Source of the DNA: CAXPZW01 sp964221845
Lineage (GTDB): Bacteria; Bacteroidota; Bacteroidia; Flavobacteriales_D; Sanyastnellaceae
Length of the DNA stretch: 36,508 nucleotides
NCBI GenBank assembly: GCA_964221845.1
Contig: CAXPZW010000031.1
Coordinates: 1-36,508 of the forward strand
Direction: 5' to 3'
Shown: positions 7,924-16,625 of the stretch, piece after piece
Numbering within the stretch: the first letter of the stretch is position 1
Layout: the number at the start of each line of letters is the position of its first letter
Notes under the pieces: model-generated
Told to the model about the DNA's origin: nothing
Databases searched by the model: none
The model's input: only the letters and a program-made list of their open reading frames with translations
Program-made: the position numbers and the translations under genes

Positions 7924-9819
7924 ATGCAACACCAAATCCAATCGTTCGAAGACTACCAGGTCAAATACAAGCAGAGTCTGGAGGACCCGGAGGGTTTTTG
8001 GGGGGAGATTGGACGGTCGTTTGTGTGGCGCAAGCCATTTGAGCAGGTGTGTACCTGGGAGTTTGAGACGCCGGCGGTGAAGTGGTTTTTAGGCGGGACG
8101 CTCAACATCACCGAGAACTGTTTGGACCGTCACCTCGAAACCCGAGGCGATCAGGTGGCCATCCTGTGGGAGCCGAATGATCCGAACGCAGCCGTGGTGC
8201 GGTTGACCTACCGCGAGCTGCACACGCGGGTGTGCCGGTTTGCAAATGCGCTCAAGGCGCAAGGGATTAAAAAGGGCGACCGCGTGGTGGTGTACATGCC
8301 CATGGTGCCTGAGTTGGCGATTGCGGTGTTGGCGTGTGCACGCATTGGTGCAGTGCATTCGGTGGTGTTTGCGGGCTTCAGTGCCGTGGCCATCGCCGAC
8401 CGGATCAACGATGCGCAAGCGGCCATGGTGATCACCGCTGATGGACTGAATCGCGGAGCCAAGCAAGTGCCGCTCAAACGGGTCGTGGACGAAGCCTTGG
8501 AGAGCTGCGAGTCGGTGCACAGCGTGATCGTGTACAATTGCTTGGACTGGGCTCCCAACATGCACCCCGGGCGTGACCATTGGTGGCACGATGCGGTGGC
8601 CGGCATGGGCGACGATTGCCCTGCCGAAGAAGTGGACGCTGAGGACATGCTCTTCATCCTGTACACCTCCGGCTCCACCGGAAAACCCAAAGGAGTGGTG
8701 CATACCCACGGCGGGTACATGGTCTACACGGCCTACTCCTTCCAGAACGTATTCCAATACCAAGAGGGCGATGTGTACTGGTGCACTGCCGATGTGGGAT
8801 GGATCACCGGGCACAGCTACATCGTGTATGGGCCCTTGCTTTCGGGGGCGACCACGATGATGTTTGAAGGCGTGCCCACCTGGCCCGATGCCGGTCGTTT
8901 CTGGCAAGTGTGCGACAAGCACGGGGTCAACCAGTTTTACACCGCGCCTACGGCCATTCGTGCGCTGATGGCCTATGGCTTGGATCATGTGCTTTCCTAC
9001 AGCTTAGACTCGCTCAAAGTGTTGGGCACCGTGGGCGAGCCCATCAACGAGGAGGCTTGGCGTTGGTACCACATCCACGTGGGCAAGGAGCGTTGCCCGG
9101 TGGTGGACACCTGGTGGCAAACTGAAACCGGAGGCATCATGATCTCAGGATTGGGCCAGCACAGCCCCCAAAAGCCGGCACACGCAGGATATCCGCTGCC
9201 TGGAATCCAGCCTGTACTGCTCAACCAAGACGGCCAAGAAATCACCGAGAACGGGGTGGAAGGCTACTTGGCCATCAAGCATCCGTGGCCCAGCATCCTG
9301 CGCACCACCTATGGCGACCATGAGCGCTGCCGCCACACCTACTTTTCGCACTTCCAGCACCACTACTTCACCGGCGACGGCGCCAAGCGCGATGAAAACG
9401 GCATGTACCGCATCATCGGCCGGGTGGACGACGTGATCAACGTGAGCGGCCACCGCTTTGGCACCGCCGAAATCGAAAATGCCATCAACGCCAACGGTAC
9501 GGTGGTGGAATCGGCAGTGGTGGGCTATCCGCACGACATCAAAGGACAAGGCATTTACGCCTACGTGGTATGTGAACAGGCGCCTGCGGACGACGAAGTG
9601 GCCCGCGCTGAGATCGTGGAAACCGTAGTGGCCCAAATCGGGAAGATTGCCAAGCCCGAGAAAATCCAATTCGTGACCGGACTGCCCAAAACCCGCTCAG
9701 GAAAAATCATGCGCCGCATCCTCCGCAAGGTGGCCGAAGGTGAGCCCGACAAACTCGGAGACACCTCTACTCTGCTCGATCCTGCGGTGGTGGAAGACAT
9801 TGTAGCCGGGGCGCTCTAA
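7924..9819 (+). CDS. acs: Acetyl-CoA synthetase (AMP-forming)
   Basis: This enzyme activates acetate with ATP and CoA to acetyl-CoA through an acetyl-AMP intermediate in the cytosol. The 631-residue protein, close to the usual 650, has the adenylate-forming core motifs: YTSGSTGKPKG at residues 247-257, VGWITGHSYIVYGP for the acetyl pocket, DTWWQTETGG, the hinge motif GRVDDVINVSGHR, and PKTRSGKIMRR with the catalytic Lys594, the site usually controlled by acetylation. The frame is open from 7789, but that extension has no similarity to the family. The ATG at 7924 gives the normal start MQHQIQSFEDYQ and lies behind a candidate promoter. The gene is monocistronic and ends at a strong terminator. 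Confidence 0.97.
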   Translation: MQHQIQSFEDYQVKYKQSLEDPEGFWGEIGRSFVWRKPFEQVCTWEFETPAVKWFLGGTLNITENCLDRHLETRGDQVAILWEPNDPNAAVVRLTYRELHTRVCRFANALKAQGIKKGDRVVVYMPMVPELAIAVLACARIGAVHSVVFAGFSAVAIADRINDAQAAMVITADGLNRGAKQVPLKRVVDEALESCESVHSVIVYNCLDWAPNMHPGRDHWWHDAVAGMGDDCPAEEVDAEDMLFILYTSGSTGKPKGVVHTHGGYMVYTAYSFQNVFQYQEGDVYWCTADVGWITGHSYIVYGPLLSGATTMMFEGVPTWPDAGRFWQVCDKHGVNQFYTAPTAIRALMAYGLDHVLSYSLDSLKVLGTVGEPINEEAWRWYHIHVGKERCPVVDTWWQTETGGIMISGLGQHSPQKPAHAGYPLPGIQPVLLNQDGQEITENGVEGYLAIKHPWPSILRTTYGDHERCRHTYFSHFQHHYFTGDGAKRDENGMYRIIGRVDDVINVSGHRFGTAEIENAINANGTVVESAVVGYPHDIKGQGIYAYVVCEQAPADDEVARAEIVETVVAQIGKIAKPEKIQFVTGLPKTRSGKIMRRILRKVAEGEPDKLGDTSTLLDPAVVEDIVAGAL

Positions 9820-9848
9820 GCAGCATCCAACACAACATCAAACGCATC

Positions 9849-9883
9849 AAAAAAGCCCGTGCATCTGCACGGGCTTTCTTTTT
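9849..9883. terminator. Bidirectional terminator between acs and the polyglycine protein gene
   Basis: GCCCGTGCA and TGCACGGGC form a 9-bp stem with a 2-nt loop, flanked by six A on the left and TTTCTTTTT on the right. It serves acs on the plus strand and the convergent gene that ends at 9916. Confidence 0.9.
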
Positions 9884-9915
9884 GGGGTGAGCCTTGGGCT
9901 CGGTACATTTCAAGG

Positions 9916-10629
<714 letters not shown>

Positions 10630-10738
10630 GAAAGTTGGTTTTGCGTTCAATTTGCGCCAATATAATACCGCAAATCGCAAAAATGTTGAGTGTGAATGGT
10701 GTTGTTATTCACCGCGGGTTTCGTTGAATTGCATTACG

Positions 10739-10843
10739 TCGATACAAACCCGTTTCCGCAATCGCATTGACATCTCGGTTTTGCCTGCTGGCGTGTACAC
10801 GGCTGTGGTAGACCGAGCGCACTACCGCGTGGTCAAACAGTAA
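10739..10843 (+). pseudogene. Remnant of a T9SS C-terminal sorting domain
   Basis: The plus-strand frame ending in TAA at 10841-10843 reads IDISVLPAGVYTAVVD, then RAHYRVVKQ. That is the closing motif of a type A sorting domain (L-x-x-G-x-Y-x-x-x-V ... K/R). The earlier sorting-domain motifs (the PNP and D-x-x-G-R/K segments) are missing upstream, and the sequence before it has no protein pattern. A terminator follows 14 nt later. This is most simply the last 30 or so codons of a deleted cargo gene. Confidence 0.6.
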
Positions 10844-10856
10844 AGCCCCAAACCAA

Positions 10857-10882
10857 CAAAGCACCCCTCCCGGAGTGCTTTG
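10857..10882 (+). terminator. Terminator of the lost T9SS cargo gene
   Basis: CAAAGCAC and GTGCTTTG form an 8-bp stem around a 10-nt loop, followed by CTTTCTCT. It has survived although the gene it served is reduced to its last codons. Confidence 0.65.
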
Positions 10883-10889
10883 CTTTCTC

Positions 10890-11042
10890 TCAAATGAACG
10901 GCGGGTGCAGAACTACCCGTTCAACAACGACTTCTTCTTCATCCTCAACGTTGCGGTGGGCGGCATCTGGCCTGGCTACCCCGACGACACCACCGAGTTC
11001 CCGAAGTTCATGGCGGTGGGCCACGTGCGCGTGTATCAGTAG
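10890..11042 (+). pseudogene. 3' fragment of a GH16 glycoside hydrolase (laminarinase type)
   Basis: The frame ending in TAG at 11040-11042 reads YPFNNDFFFILNVAVGG, IWPGYPD, then FPKFMAVGHVRVYQ. This is the signature C-terminal end of the GH16 jelly roll (P-F-x-x-x-F-x-x-I-L-N-x-A-V-G-G-x-W-P-G ... D/H-x-V-R-V-Y-Q). The catalytic E-x-D-x-x-E segment, which lies about 100 residues upstream in intact enzymes, is absent; the preceding sequence is a terminator. The fragment is therefore inactive. It sits 64 nt before another secreted glycoside hydrolase, suggesting that both belonged to one beta-glucan-degrading locus. Confidence 0.75.
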
Positions 11043-11106
11043 GCCTGAGCCCAAGGTTTTCTTCCGTTTTTCCTGCCCGACGACCTGCTGAGGTTATCTT
11101 GTGGGT

Positions 11107-12906
11107 ATGAATCCTCGTTTCACGCTTCGAGCGGTAGTGGTACTGCTTTGCCTTGCCATGGCGCCCGCCTTTTCGGCCCAAACCGTTTCGGACTACAACC
11201 CCGACGCCAACGGCGACAACATCATTGACGTCCAAGACCTCTTGGCCATTCTAGGTCTGTTCGGCTCAGAATGGGGCGACTCGGCCACCGGGTGTACCTA
11301 CCCCAACGCGTGCAACTACAATCCTACGGCCACCGCAGATGACGGTTCGTGTTTGTTTGTGGTGGATGCCCTGGGCGTGTGTGGAGGCGACTGCCCTGCC
11401 GACCAAGACGGCGACGGTGTGTGCGACACCGTTGATGATTGTGTGGGTGCATACGATGCGTGCGGAGTATGCAATGGCGCCGGCCCGGTGTTGGCCTGCG
11501 GCTGTGACCCTATTCCCGAAGGCGACTGCGATTGCGAAGGCAACCAACTGGATGAGTATGGCGTGTGCGGCGGGGATGGCACCCCTCCCGAGCACTGGGT
11601 CACCTTCCGGGTGGACATGAGCGAATACGGCTCGCCATACACCACCGTTTACCTGAGCGGCGGGTTCAACAGCTGGTGCGGCAACTGCACGCCCATGTTT
11701 GACGAAGACGGCGATGGCGTGTGGTCGCGCTCGTTGCTGATGACCGCGGGCGAGCAGCAGTTCAAATTCACCGTGGACGATTGGGCCGACGGCGAGTCGT
11801 TTGAACCCGGAGCCCCTTGCACGTTGACCACCTTTGAGTTTACCAACCGGGTGATCGAGGTGGGCACCGAAGACCTACTCTTGCCCGAGTACTGCTGGAA
11901 CAGCTGTTCGGATTGCCAGGACGAAGAACCGTGCGGATCGGTGTGCGCCGATGCACCTGGCCGCGCTGAGCCGGTGACCTTTGACGGCTACCAAATGCGT
12001 TTGGCGGATCAGCCCTTCCACATCAAAGGCGTAGCATGGTCGCCGATTCCATTGGGTTCTGGACCCGGTTTCTTGCCCGACAACCACTGGGCGCTGGCCG
12101 TGAGCGAGGATGCGGATTTGATGCAAGACGCCGGCATCAACGTGCTGCGCACCTACAGCCCCATCGAGGACCCCGCCGTTCTGGACACGCTCTACGCCCA
12201 TGGCATCCATGTCTTGATGACTGTTTTTTACGGCTACAACGACACCCCTGACTTGGCTGCTTCACGCGTATGTGCGCTCAAGTCGCATCCGGCCATTATC
12301 GGTTGGGTGGTAGGCAACGAGTGGAACCTGTTTGACGCCGACATTGCCCCTACTTTCAGTCAAGTGGTGGCCACCATCAACACCGTGGCAGAAACCATCC
12401 AAGCCAACGACGACACCCGTCCGGTGAGCACCGTGTGGGGCGGATACCTACCTCCCCAAAGCATCATCGACGACATGCCTGAAATCGACTTCTGGGGGCT
12501 GAACGTGTACACTGGCGCCAGTTTCAACAGCCAGTTTGACGAGTGGGAAGCCCTCACCGGCAAGCCCTACTACTACGCTGAGTACGGCGCCGATGCGTAC
12601 GACGGCACCGCCGGCCAAGTGGACGAAGCCACCCAAGCCGAGCTCATCGAAGCTCAGACCCTGGAACTCTACGCCAACGCCTCGGTCAACGGGAGCGGTC
12701 CGTGCACAGGCGGCGTGCTCTTTGAGTTCAACGACGAGTGGTGGAAGGCCGACGGCAACTGGAACGTGCACGACACGGGCAACCCCTGGTACAACGCCGC
12801 CTACCCCGACCCCTTCATGCACGAGGAATGGTGGGGCATCGTGGATATCTTCCGCGTGCCCAGGCAGGCGTACTACACGTATGCAGGGTTGGTGGTGCCG
12901 CAGTAA
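11107..12906 (+). CDS. Secreted clan GH-A glycoside hydrolase with carbohydrate-binding-like module
   Basis: The 599-residue protein starts at the ATG at 11107 (a GTG at 11101 is possible). Residues 1-25 are a signal peptide. A dockerin-like loop follows (DANGDNIIDVQDLLAILGLFG), then a Cys-rich stretch with CTYPNACNYNPTATADDGSC and TSP3-like D-x-D-G-D motifs. The CBM-like beta-sandwich (about 160-280: VTFRVDMSEYG, VYLSGGFNSWCG, FKFTVDDWADGE) is of a kind I associate with Bacteroidota laminarinases. The TIM barrel (about 295-590) resembles GH2-C/GH17-like enzymes, with acid/base Glu405 in VVGNEWN and nucleophile Glu492 in YYAEYGADA. The substrate is probably a beta-glucan, by inference from the GH16 remnant beside it. 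Oddly for a secreted enzyme here, it ends in YAGLVVPQ with no T9SS sorting domain. Confidence 0.88.
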   Translation: MNPRFTLRAVVVLLCLAMAPAFSAQTVSDYNPDANGDNIIDVQDLLAILGLFGSEWGDSATGCTYPNACNYNPTATADDGSCLFVVDALGVCGGDCPADQDGDGVCDTVDDCVGAYDACGVCNGAGPVLACGCDPIPEGDCDCEGNQLDEYGVCGGDGTPPEHWVTFRVDMSEYGSPYTTVYLSGGFNSWCGNCTPMFDEDGDGVWSRSLLMTAGEQQFKFTVDDWADGESFEPGAPCTLTTFEFTNRVIEVGTEDLLLPEYCWNSCSDCQDEEPCGSVCADAPGRAEPVTFDGYQMRLADQPFHIKGVAWSPIPLGSGPGFLPDNHWALAVSEDADLMQDAGINVLRTYSPIEDPAVLDTLYAHGIHVLMTVFYGYNDTPDLAASRVCALKSHPAIIGWVVGNEWNLFDADIAPTFSQVVATINTVAETIQANDDTRPVSTVWGGYLPPQSIIDDMPEIDFWGLNVYTGASFNSQFDEWEALTGKPYYYAEYGADAYDGTAGQVDEATQAELIEAQTLELYANASVNGSGPCTGGVLFEFNDEWWKADGNWNVHDTGNPWYNAAYPDPFMHEEWWGIVDIFRVPRQAYYTYAGLVVPQ

Positions 12907-12915
12907 GTTTACCCC

Positions 12916-13362
12916 ATGAACCGCACCGACGTCCTCACCGCACTCGAAGCTCATTTGCTCCAGACCTTGGAACGTACACAAGCCCAAGTGGCCTCGTTGC
13001 AAGAATCATTGGGTGCGGAATCCAAATCCACCGCTGGCGACAAACACGAAACCGGCCGCGCCATGATTCAGCAAGAGTTGGAACAGGCTGTGGGTGCGCA
13101 GAACAGGGCTTCAGAAGCACTGGTGGGGTTTCGAAAAATTGCGGCAGGGTCGCCCTCAGAAGTGGTTGCCCCGGGGAGCTTGGTGCGCACCCCAAAAGGA
13201 TGGTTCTTCACCGGTATGGCTTTGGGTAGAGTGGCTGTAGACGGGGGCAGCGTGTTCTGTGTTTCGCTCGCCTCACCTGTGGGACAGGCTCTCAAAGGCG
13301 CTGCGCCAGGCAGCACAGTCCCATTTCAGAACAGCGCGCTACACGTGTTAGAGGTGCTGTAA
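12916..13362 (+). CDS. GreA/GreB-like protein
   Basis: This 148-residue cytosolic protein has an N-terminal helical hairpin with SLGAESKSTAGDKHETGRAM, the motif shared by a Flavobacteriales family with a Gre-factor-like layout, and a C-terminal FKBP-like beta domain (GSLVRTPKGWFFTGMALG ... SPVGQALKGAAPGSTVPF). Gre factors reactivate backtracked RNA polymerase through acidic residues at the coiled-coil tip. Whether this shorter relative does so is unknown. Some database entries call such proteins 3-oxoacyl-ACP synthase, which the sequence does not support. It begins 9 nt after the glycoside hydrolase stop, so the two may be co-transcribed, and its stop codon directly abuts that of the convergent next gene. 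Confidence 0.8.
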   Translation: MNRTDVLTALEAHLLQTLERTQAQVASLQESLGAESKSTAGDKHETGRAMIQQELEQAVGAQNRASEALVGFRKIAAGSPSEVVAPGSLVRTPKGWFFTGMALGRVAVDGGSVFCVSLASPVGQALKGAAPGSTVPFQNSALHVLEVL

Positions 13363-14910
13363 TCAGCGCTTGACGATACGTTGAGTGACCGACTGCATAC
13401 CCGTGGCAACATGCAACACGTACATGCCCGCAGGCAATGCCGAAAGGTCAAAGGTGCTTGCGTCCAAGGCCTTGACCTCCACTTCAGCACCGCGGATATC
13501 GGTCCAAACCAGTCGGACCGGGGTGGTGCCGAATTCCACAGTCAACAAGCCATCGGTAGGGTTCGGGAAGGCTCCAAGTTCGAGGGACTGCTCTTCTAGG
13601 CCCACGAACAATTCGCAATCCTCCACATCCAAATCCAGCGACGCACCGGGCACCAGTTCGATGCCCTCAAAACCGGCATAGTCTGGTCCATAACGGTAGG
13701 CGCGGAACACGCCCGAAAACCCGTCAAAATCCCAAACGATGTTGCCGTCAAGATCAACCTCAAAAAAGTGTCCTTCGGCGCCCTCACAAATCAGCGTATT
13801 GCCATTGGGCAAGCGGCCAGCACCCGAAATATGTTCCGAGAAAAAGTCTGATGGGTTGGGGGCAACATAGGTCCAATCCAAGGTTTCGGGACCGGTCACT
13901 GTGCCCGGCTCCATGAGGTAGTTTCCTTCGGCATCGGTGGGTGGGGTAAATACATCTACCGAGCTCCAGCCGCGGCCGTCGCCGTTGTTGTAGACCATCA
14001 GTTTACCGGCGTCCGCCAGGCCGTCAGCAATCCAGTGGATGTCGTGTTGGCCATACAGGGTTTGGTCGGCGCCGCTGCCCACGTCGTGAGAAACGGGATT
14101 GCCCCACCGGTACAACAGATCCCCGCCTTTGCCCATGTTGCCTCCGGTGTGCCCTGAGGCCTCCTCGGTAGTGGTACTGTGGTCGATGATCCAGATTTCA
14201 TCGGCGGCGCGCATGCTCAGTACAATTTGATCGAGTGCGGCGTTGTAGGCCACCGTGTTGCAGTGCAGCCAGTCCACGCTTTCACTGTTGGGGGGAGACG
14301 ATTGACTGCCACAGCCGGTCCAAATCAGTTCGGGATGATCGGCGGGGTTGTCCACCACCAAGTGGTCCCACGCGTGCCATTCCCAGACCACGGGATTGCC
14401 TTCTTGGGCGGGGTCCACTTCCCAGATCATTTCCGCCCAGCGCGGTTCGTTCGCGATGAAGCCGGCTTCCACACATTCCTCAGCGGTGAAGTATTCCCAA
14501 AGCACAATCAAAATGTGGCCGTTGGGCAGGTACTCCACGTCGTGGTGCTGGCAGTATTCGAGGGGCGAGTACAGGTCCATCTCCCACACGATGTTGCCGT
14601 CCCAATCGTACCGCTCCAAGTAACCGCCCGTGCCACCAAAGTGCACGTCCTCACTGGCCGAACGTCCGGTACGCAGCAACGTCCCGTCTTCCAAAAAGTA
14701 GCACACCAGCCCCGGGCGATACGCGCTCTCCCAGCTGTTCACCACATGGCTGCAATTGTCCATCATGTAGGTGGTTAACGAATTGTTGGCCGAAAACAAG
14801 GTATACCCATCGAACGCCTCAGGCGTGTTTAACTCCAAGGTGTACTGGGCAGAGGTGGGGACGGACGCAAGCCACAAGCAAGCGCCCAAAAACAAGGCAA
14901 TTCGATTCAT
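13363..14910 (-). CDS. Arylsulfotransferase-like T9SS-secreted protein
   Basis: The frame is open to 15210, but the ATG at 14910 gives a proper signal peptide (MNRIALFLGACLWLASVPTSAQ) and a 515-residue product. The body is a propeller-type fold of the ASST/Arylsulfotran_2 family: GGYLERYDWDGNIVWEMDLY, then HHDVEYLPNGHIL, LYGQHDIHWI, and SGAGRLPNGNTLICEGAEG followed by VDLDGNIVWDF. Family enzymes move sulfate between phenolic compounds using active-site His and Arg residues, and conserved His in HHD and GQHD are present. Activity cannot be judged here. Residues from about 440 are a T9SS sorting domain (LGAFPNPTDGLLTVEF ... LPAGMYVLHVATG ... RIVKR). The TGA stop touches the TAA of the convergent Gre-like gene with no spacer. 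Confidence 0.87.
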   Translation of the reverse strand: MNRIALFLGACLWLASVPTSAQYTLELNTPEAFDGYTLFSANNSLTTYMMDNCSHVVNSWESAYRPGLVCYFLEDGTLLRTGRSASEDVHFGGTGGYLERYDWDGNIVWEMDLYSPLEYCQHHDVEYLPNGHILIVLWEYFTAEECVEAGFIANEPRWAEMIWEVDPAQEGNPVVWEWHAWDHLVVDNPADHPELIWTGCGSQSSPPNSESVDWLHCNTVAYNAALDQIVLSMRAADEIWIIDHSTTTEEASGHTGGNMGKGGDLLYRWGNPVSHDVGSGADQTLYGQHDIHWIADGLADAGKLMVYNNGDGRGWSSVDVFTPPTDAEGNYLMEPGTVTGPETLDWTYVAPNPSDFFSEHISGAGRLPNGNTLICEGAEGHFFEVDLDGNIVWDFDGFSGVFRAYRYGPDYAGFEGIELVPGASLDLDVEDCELFVGLEEQSLELGAFPNPTDGLLTVEFGTTPVRLVWTDIRGAEVEVKALDASTFDLSALPAGMYVLHVATGMQSVTQRIVKR

Positions 14911-15315
14911 GGTTCTGGATGTGACGTAAAGATACGACGAGGAGCGCGGAGGGAGGCGCGCAAGTAGAGGGGATTGCGGCAATGCTGAGGGAGTTAAAAG
15001 TGAAAAGTGGTGGGTGGGGTGTTTCTGGCCTTGGACGATGCAGCTGGGATTTAGTGCCAGTGCAAGGCTTTCGGTCAAGCAAAGCATTCGGACCCAGTAC
15101 AACGTCGGCCTCGCCGTGAAGCGGTGAGCTACACCTGCATACAGAAACACCGTGCTCGGGAAATCGTGATCAATCGACCTTCCCCAACGCCCTCCCCTGC
15201 AAATAGCCACTTTTCACTCTCAAACCCGCCCCTTGCACGAAGATCTTGCACTTCCACTTGCACTCACCCTAGCACTCAAATCGAATCCCGATCTTTGCGC
15301 CCCCAACACCATCCC
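14911..15315. other. Divergent intergenic region
   Basis: It separates the arylsulfotransferase-like gene and the dehydrogenase gene. The minus strand carries TATCTTTA at 14927-14934, a near-match to the -7 box, 17 nt before the ATG at 14910. The plus strand carries GATCTTTG at 15290-15297, one base off the consensus, 18 nt before the ATG at 15316. No gene is supported; the open frames that cross it are extensions of the flanking genes. Confidence 0.55.
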
Positions 15316-16548
15316 ATGGCTTCGATCAAACTCGGCATTCTCAAGGAAACCAAGACTCCACCCGACAAACGTGTTCCCCTCAGCCCCGCGCAATGTGCGC
15401 AGGTGCAGCGCGACTATCCGCATGTCGAAGTGGTAGTCCAGCCCAGCGACATCCGAAAATTCAAGGATGCTGAGTACACCGCCGCAGGGGTGACCCTCCA
15501 GGAGGATCTGTCGGATTGCGACATCCTGATGGGGGTGAAAGAAGTCAAGATCGAAACCTTCATCCCGGGTAAGACTTACCTGTTCTTCTCGCACACCTTC
15601 AAGCTGCAGCCGTACAACGCCAAGTTGCTGAAGGCCGTGCTGGACAACAAGATCCGTTTGGTGGACTACGAGGTGATCCGCGCAGCAGGCGGTGGACCGC
15701 GTTTGATTGGGTTTGGGCGCTACGCCGGCGTGGTGGGCTGCTACAACGGCTTTCGCACCTTTGGCCTCAAGCACGGCCTGTACGAACTCAAACCCGCCCA
15801 CGCGTGTGAAGATCGCCTAGAGATGGAGGGCGAGCTGGCCAAAGTGCAACTGCCCGACAGCGCCAAATTTGTGCTCACCGGTTGGGGCCGCGTAGGCCAT
15901 GGCGCCCGCGAAATCATGGATTTGCTGCCCATTCAAGAAGTGACCAAAGACGCCTTCCTCAACGCAGAGCACACCGGACCGGTCTTCACCCACCTCAACA
16001 CCGAAGACACCTTCAAGCGTACCTCAGACGGTGGTTTTGACAAGGGCGAGTTTTACAGGGACCCTTCTGGCTACGAAACCGCCTTCCTCCCCTACGCCCA
16101 CGACGCCGACATGTACGTGGCCTGCCACTACTGGAAAGAAGGGTCGCCGTTCATCTTCACCCGTGAAGACATGAAGGATGACCGCTGGAAAATCAGCGTA
16201 GTGGCCGATGTCAGCTGCGACATCGACGGCCCGGTGGCCTGCACCGTGGAGCCCAGCACCATTGCCGACCCCATGTACGGTTACCACACTGCCGACGAGA
16301 AGCGCGTCACCGATTTCCGTGCCCCGGGCACCATTGCCGTGATGGCGGTGGACAACCTTCCTTGCGAATTGCCCAAGGACGCCTCCGAAGATTTTGGTGC
16401 TGAAATGATCAAAAATGTATTGCCCCACTTGTTGGGTAGCGATGATCAAGAGGTTATTTGGAAGGCAACGGAAACCACGCTTGAAGGTACCCTCACTCCT
16501 CATTTTGGGTACTTAGCGGACTATGTTGCCAACGCTCCAACACCATAA
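15316..16548 (+). CDS. Saccharopine dehydrogenase (LYS1)/alanine dehydrogenase-like oxidoreductase
   Basis: The 410-residue cytosolic protein has the N-terminal AlaDH/PNT-type domain (KLGILKETKTPPDKRVPLSP, with ILMGVKEVK and YLFFSHTFKLQPYN) and a Rossmann domain with the dinucleotide loop GWGRVGHGA (about residue 196). In the C-terminal half, VVADVSCDIDGPVACTVEPS and PGTIAVMAVDNLPCELPKDAS are typical of the fungal-type LYS1 branch and of Bacteroidota homologues annotated as alanine dehydrogenase. The reaction would be NAD(P)-linked interconversion of an amino acid and a 2-oxo acid; whether the substrate is saccharopine, alanine or another cannot be read here. The ATG at 15316 is chosen because the upstream in-frame extension is unlike the family. 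Confidence 0.85.
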   Translation: MASIKLGILKETKTPPDKRVPLSPAQCAQVQRDYPHVEVVVQPSDIRKFKDAEYTAAGVTLQEDLSDCDILMGVKEVKIETFIPGKTYLFFSHTFKLQPYNAKLLKAVLDNKIRLVDYEVIRAAGGGPRLIGFGRYAGVVGCYNGFRTFGLKHGLYELKPAHACEDRLEMEGELAKVQLPDSAKFVLTGWGRVGHGAREIMDLLPIQEVTKDAFLNAEHTGPVFTHLNTEDTFKRTSDGGFDKGEFYRDPSGYETAFLPYAHDADMYVACHYWKEGSPFIFTREDMKDDRWKISVVADVSCDIDGPVACTVEPSTIADPMYGYHTADEKRVTDFRAPGTIAVMAVDNLPCELPKDASEDFGAEMIKNVLPHLLGSDDQEVIWKATETTLEGTLTPHFGYLADYVANAPTP

Positions 16549-16560
16549 ATCCTTACAAAA

Positions 16561-16596
16561 AACCGCAGCCCAAAATCCTGATTTTGGGCTGCGGTT
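16561..16596. terminator. Bidirectional terminator with a 17-bp stem
   Basis: AACCGCAGCCCAAAATC and GATTTTGGGCTGCGGTT pair perfectly around a 2-nt loop. A run of A on the left gives a T-run for the minus strand, so it mainly serves the 1693-aa gene while also closing the dehydrogenase gene. Confidence 0.9.
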
Positions 16597-16625
16597 CACA
16601 TCATTGTTCGTGTTCTAACAATTAT

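Larger units (their letters stand above)
10630..11106. other. Gene-free stretch with two gene remnants
   Basis: No intact gene is seen. It holds the presumed promoter region of the minus-strand gene at 10629, a plus-strand T9SS sorting-domain end (10739-10843), a terminator (10857-10882), a GH16 3' end (10890-11042) and a TATCTT box at 11095-11100 just before the glycoside hydrolase gene. Confidence 0.7.

Noticed and set aside
8089..8988. Long minus-strand open frame (299 codons) inside acs
   Set aside because: It mirrors the strongly conserved acs coding sequence. Its translation is rich in His, Gly and Arg with no domain pattern, as expected for the antisense of GC-rich coding DNA.
12916..13362. 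Annotation as 3-oxoacyl-ACP synthase, as used for some similar database proteins
   Set aside because: At 148 residues with no thiolase fold, no Cys-His-Asn/His triad and a coiled-coil plus FKBP-like layout, it cannot be a ketosynthase.
15043..15126. Short plus-strand frame GFSASARLSVKQ...VGLAVKR with a strand-like pattern, possibly the end of an outer-membrane barrel
   Set aside because: It is only about 25 codons, is preceded by Trp/Gly-rich non-coding-like sequence, and lacks the terminal aromatic residue. Not enough to call a remnant.
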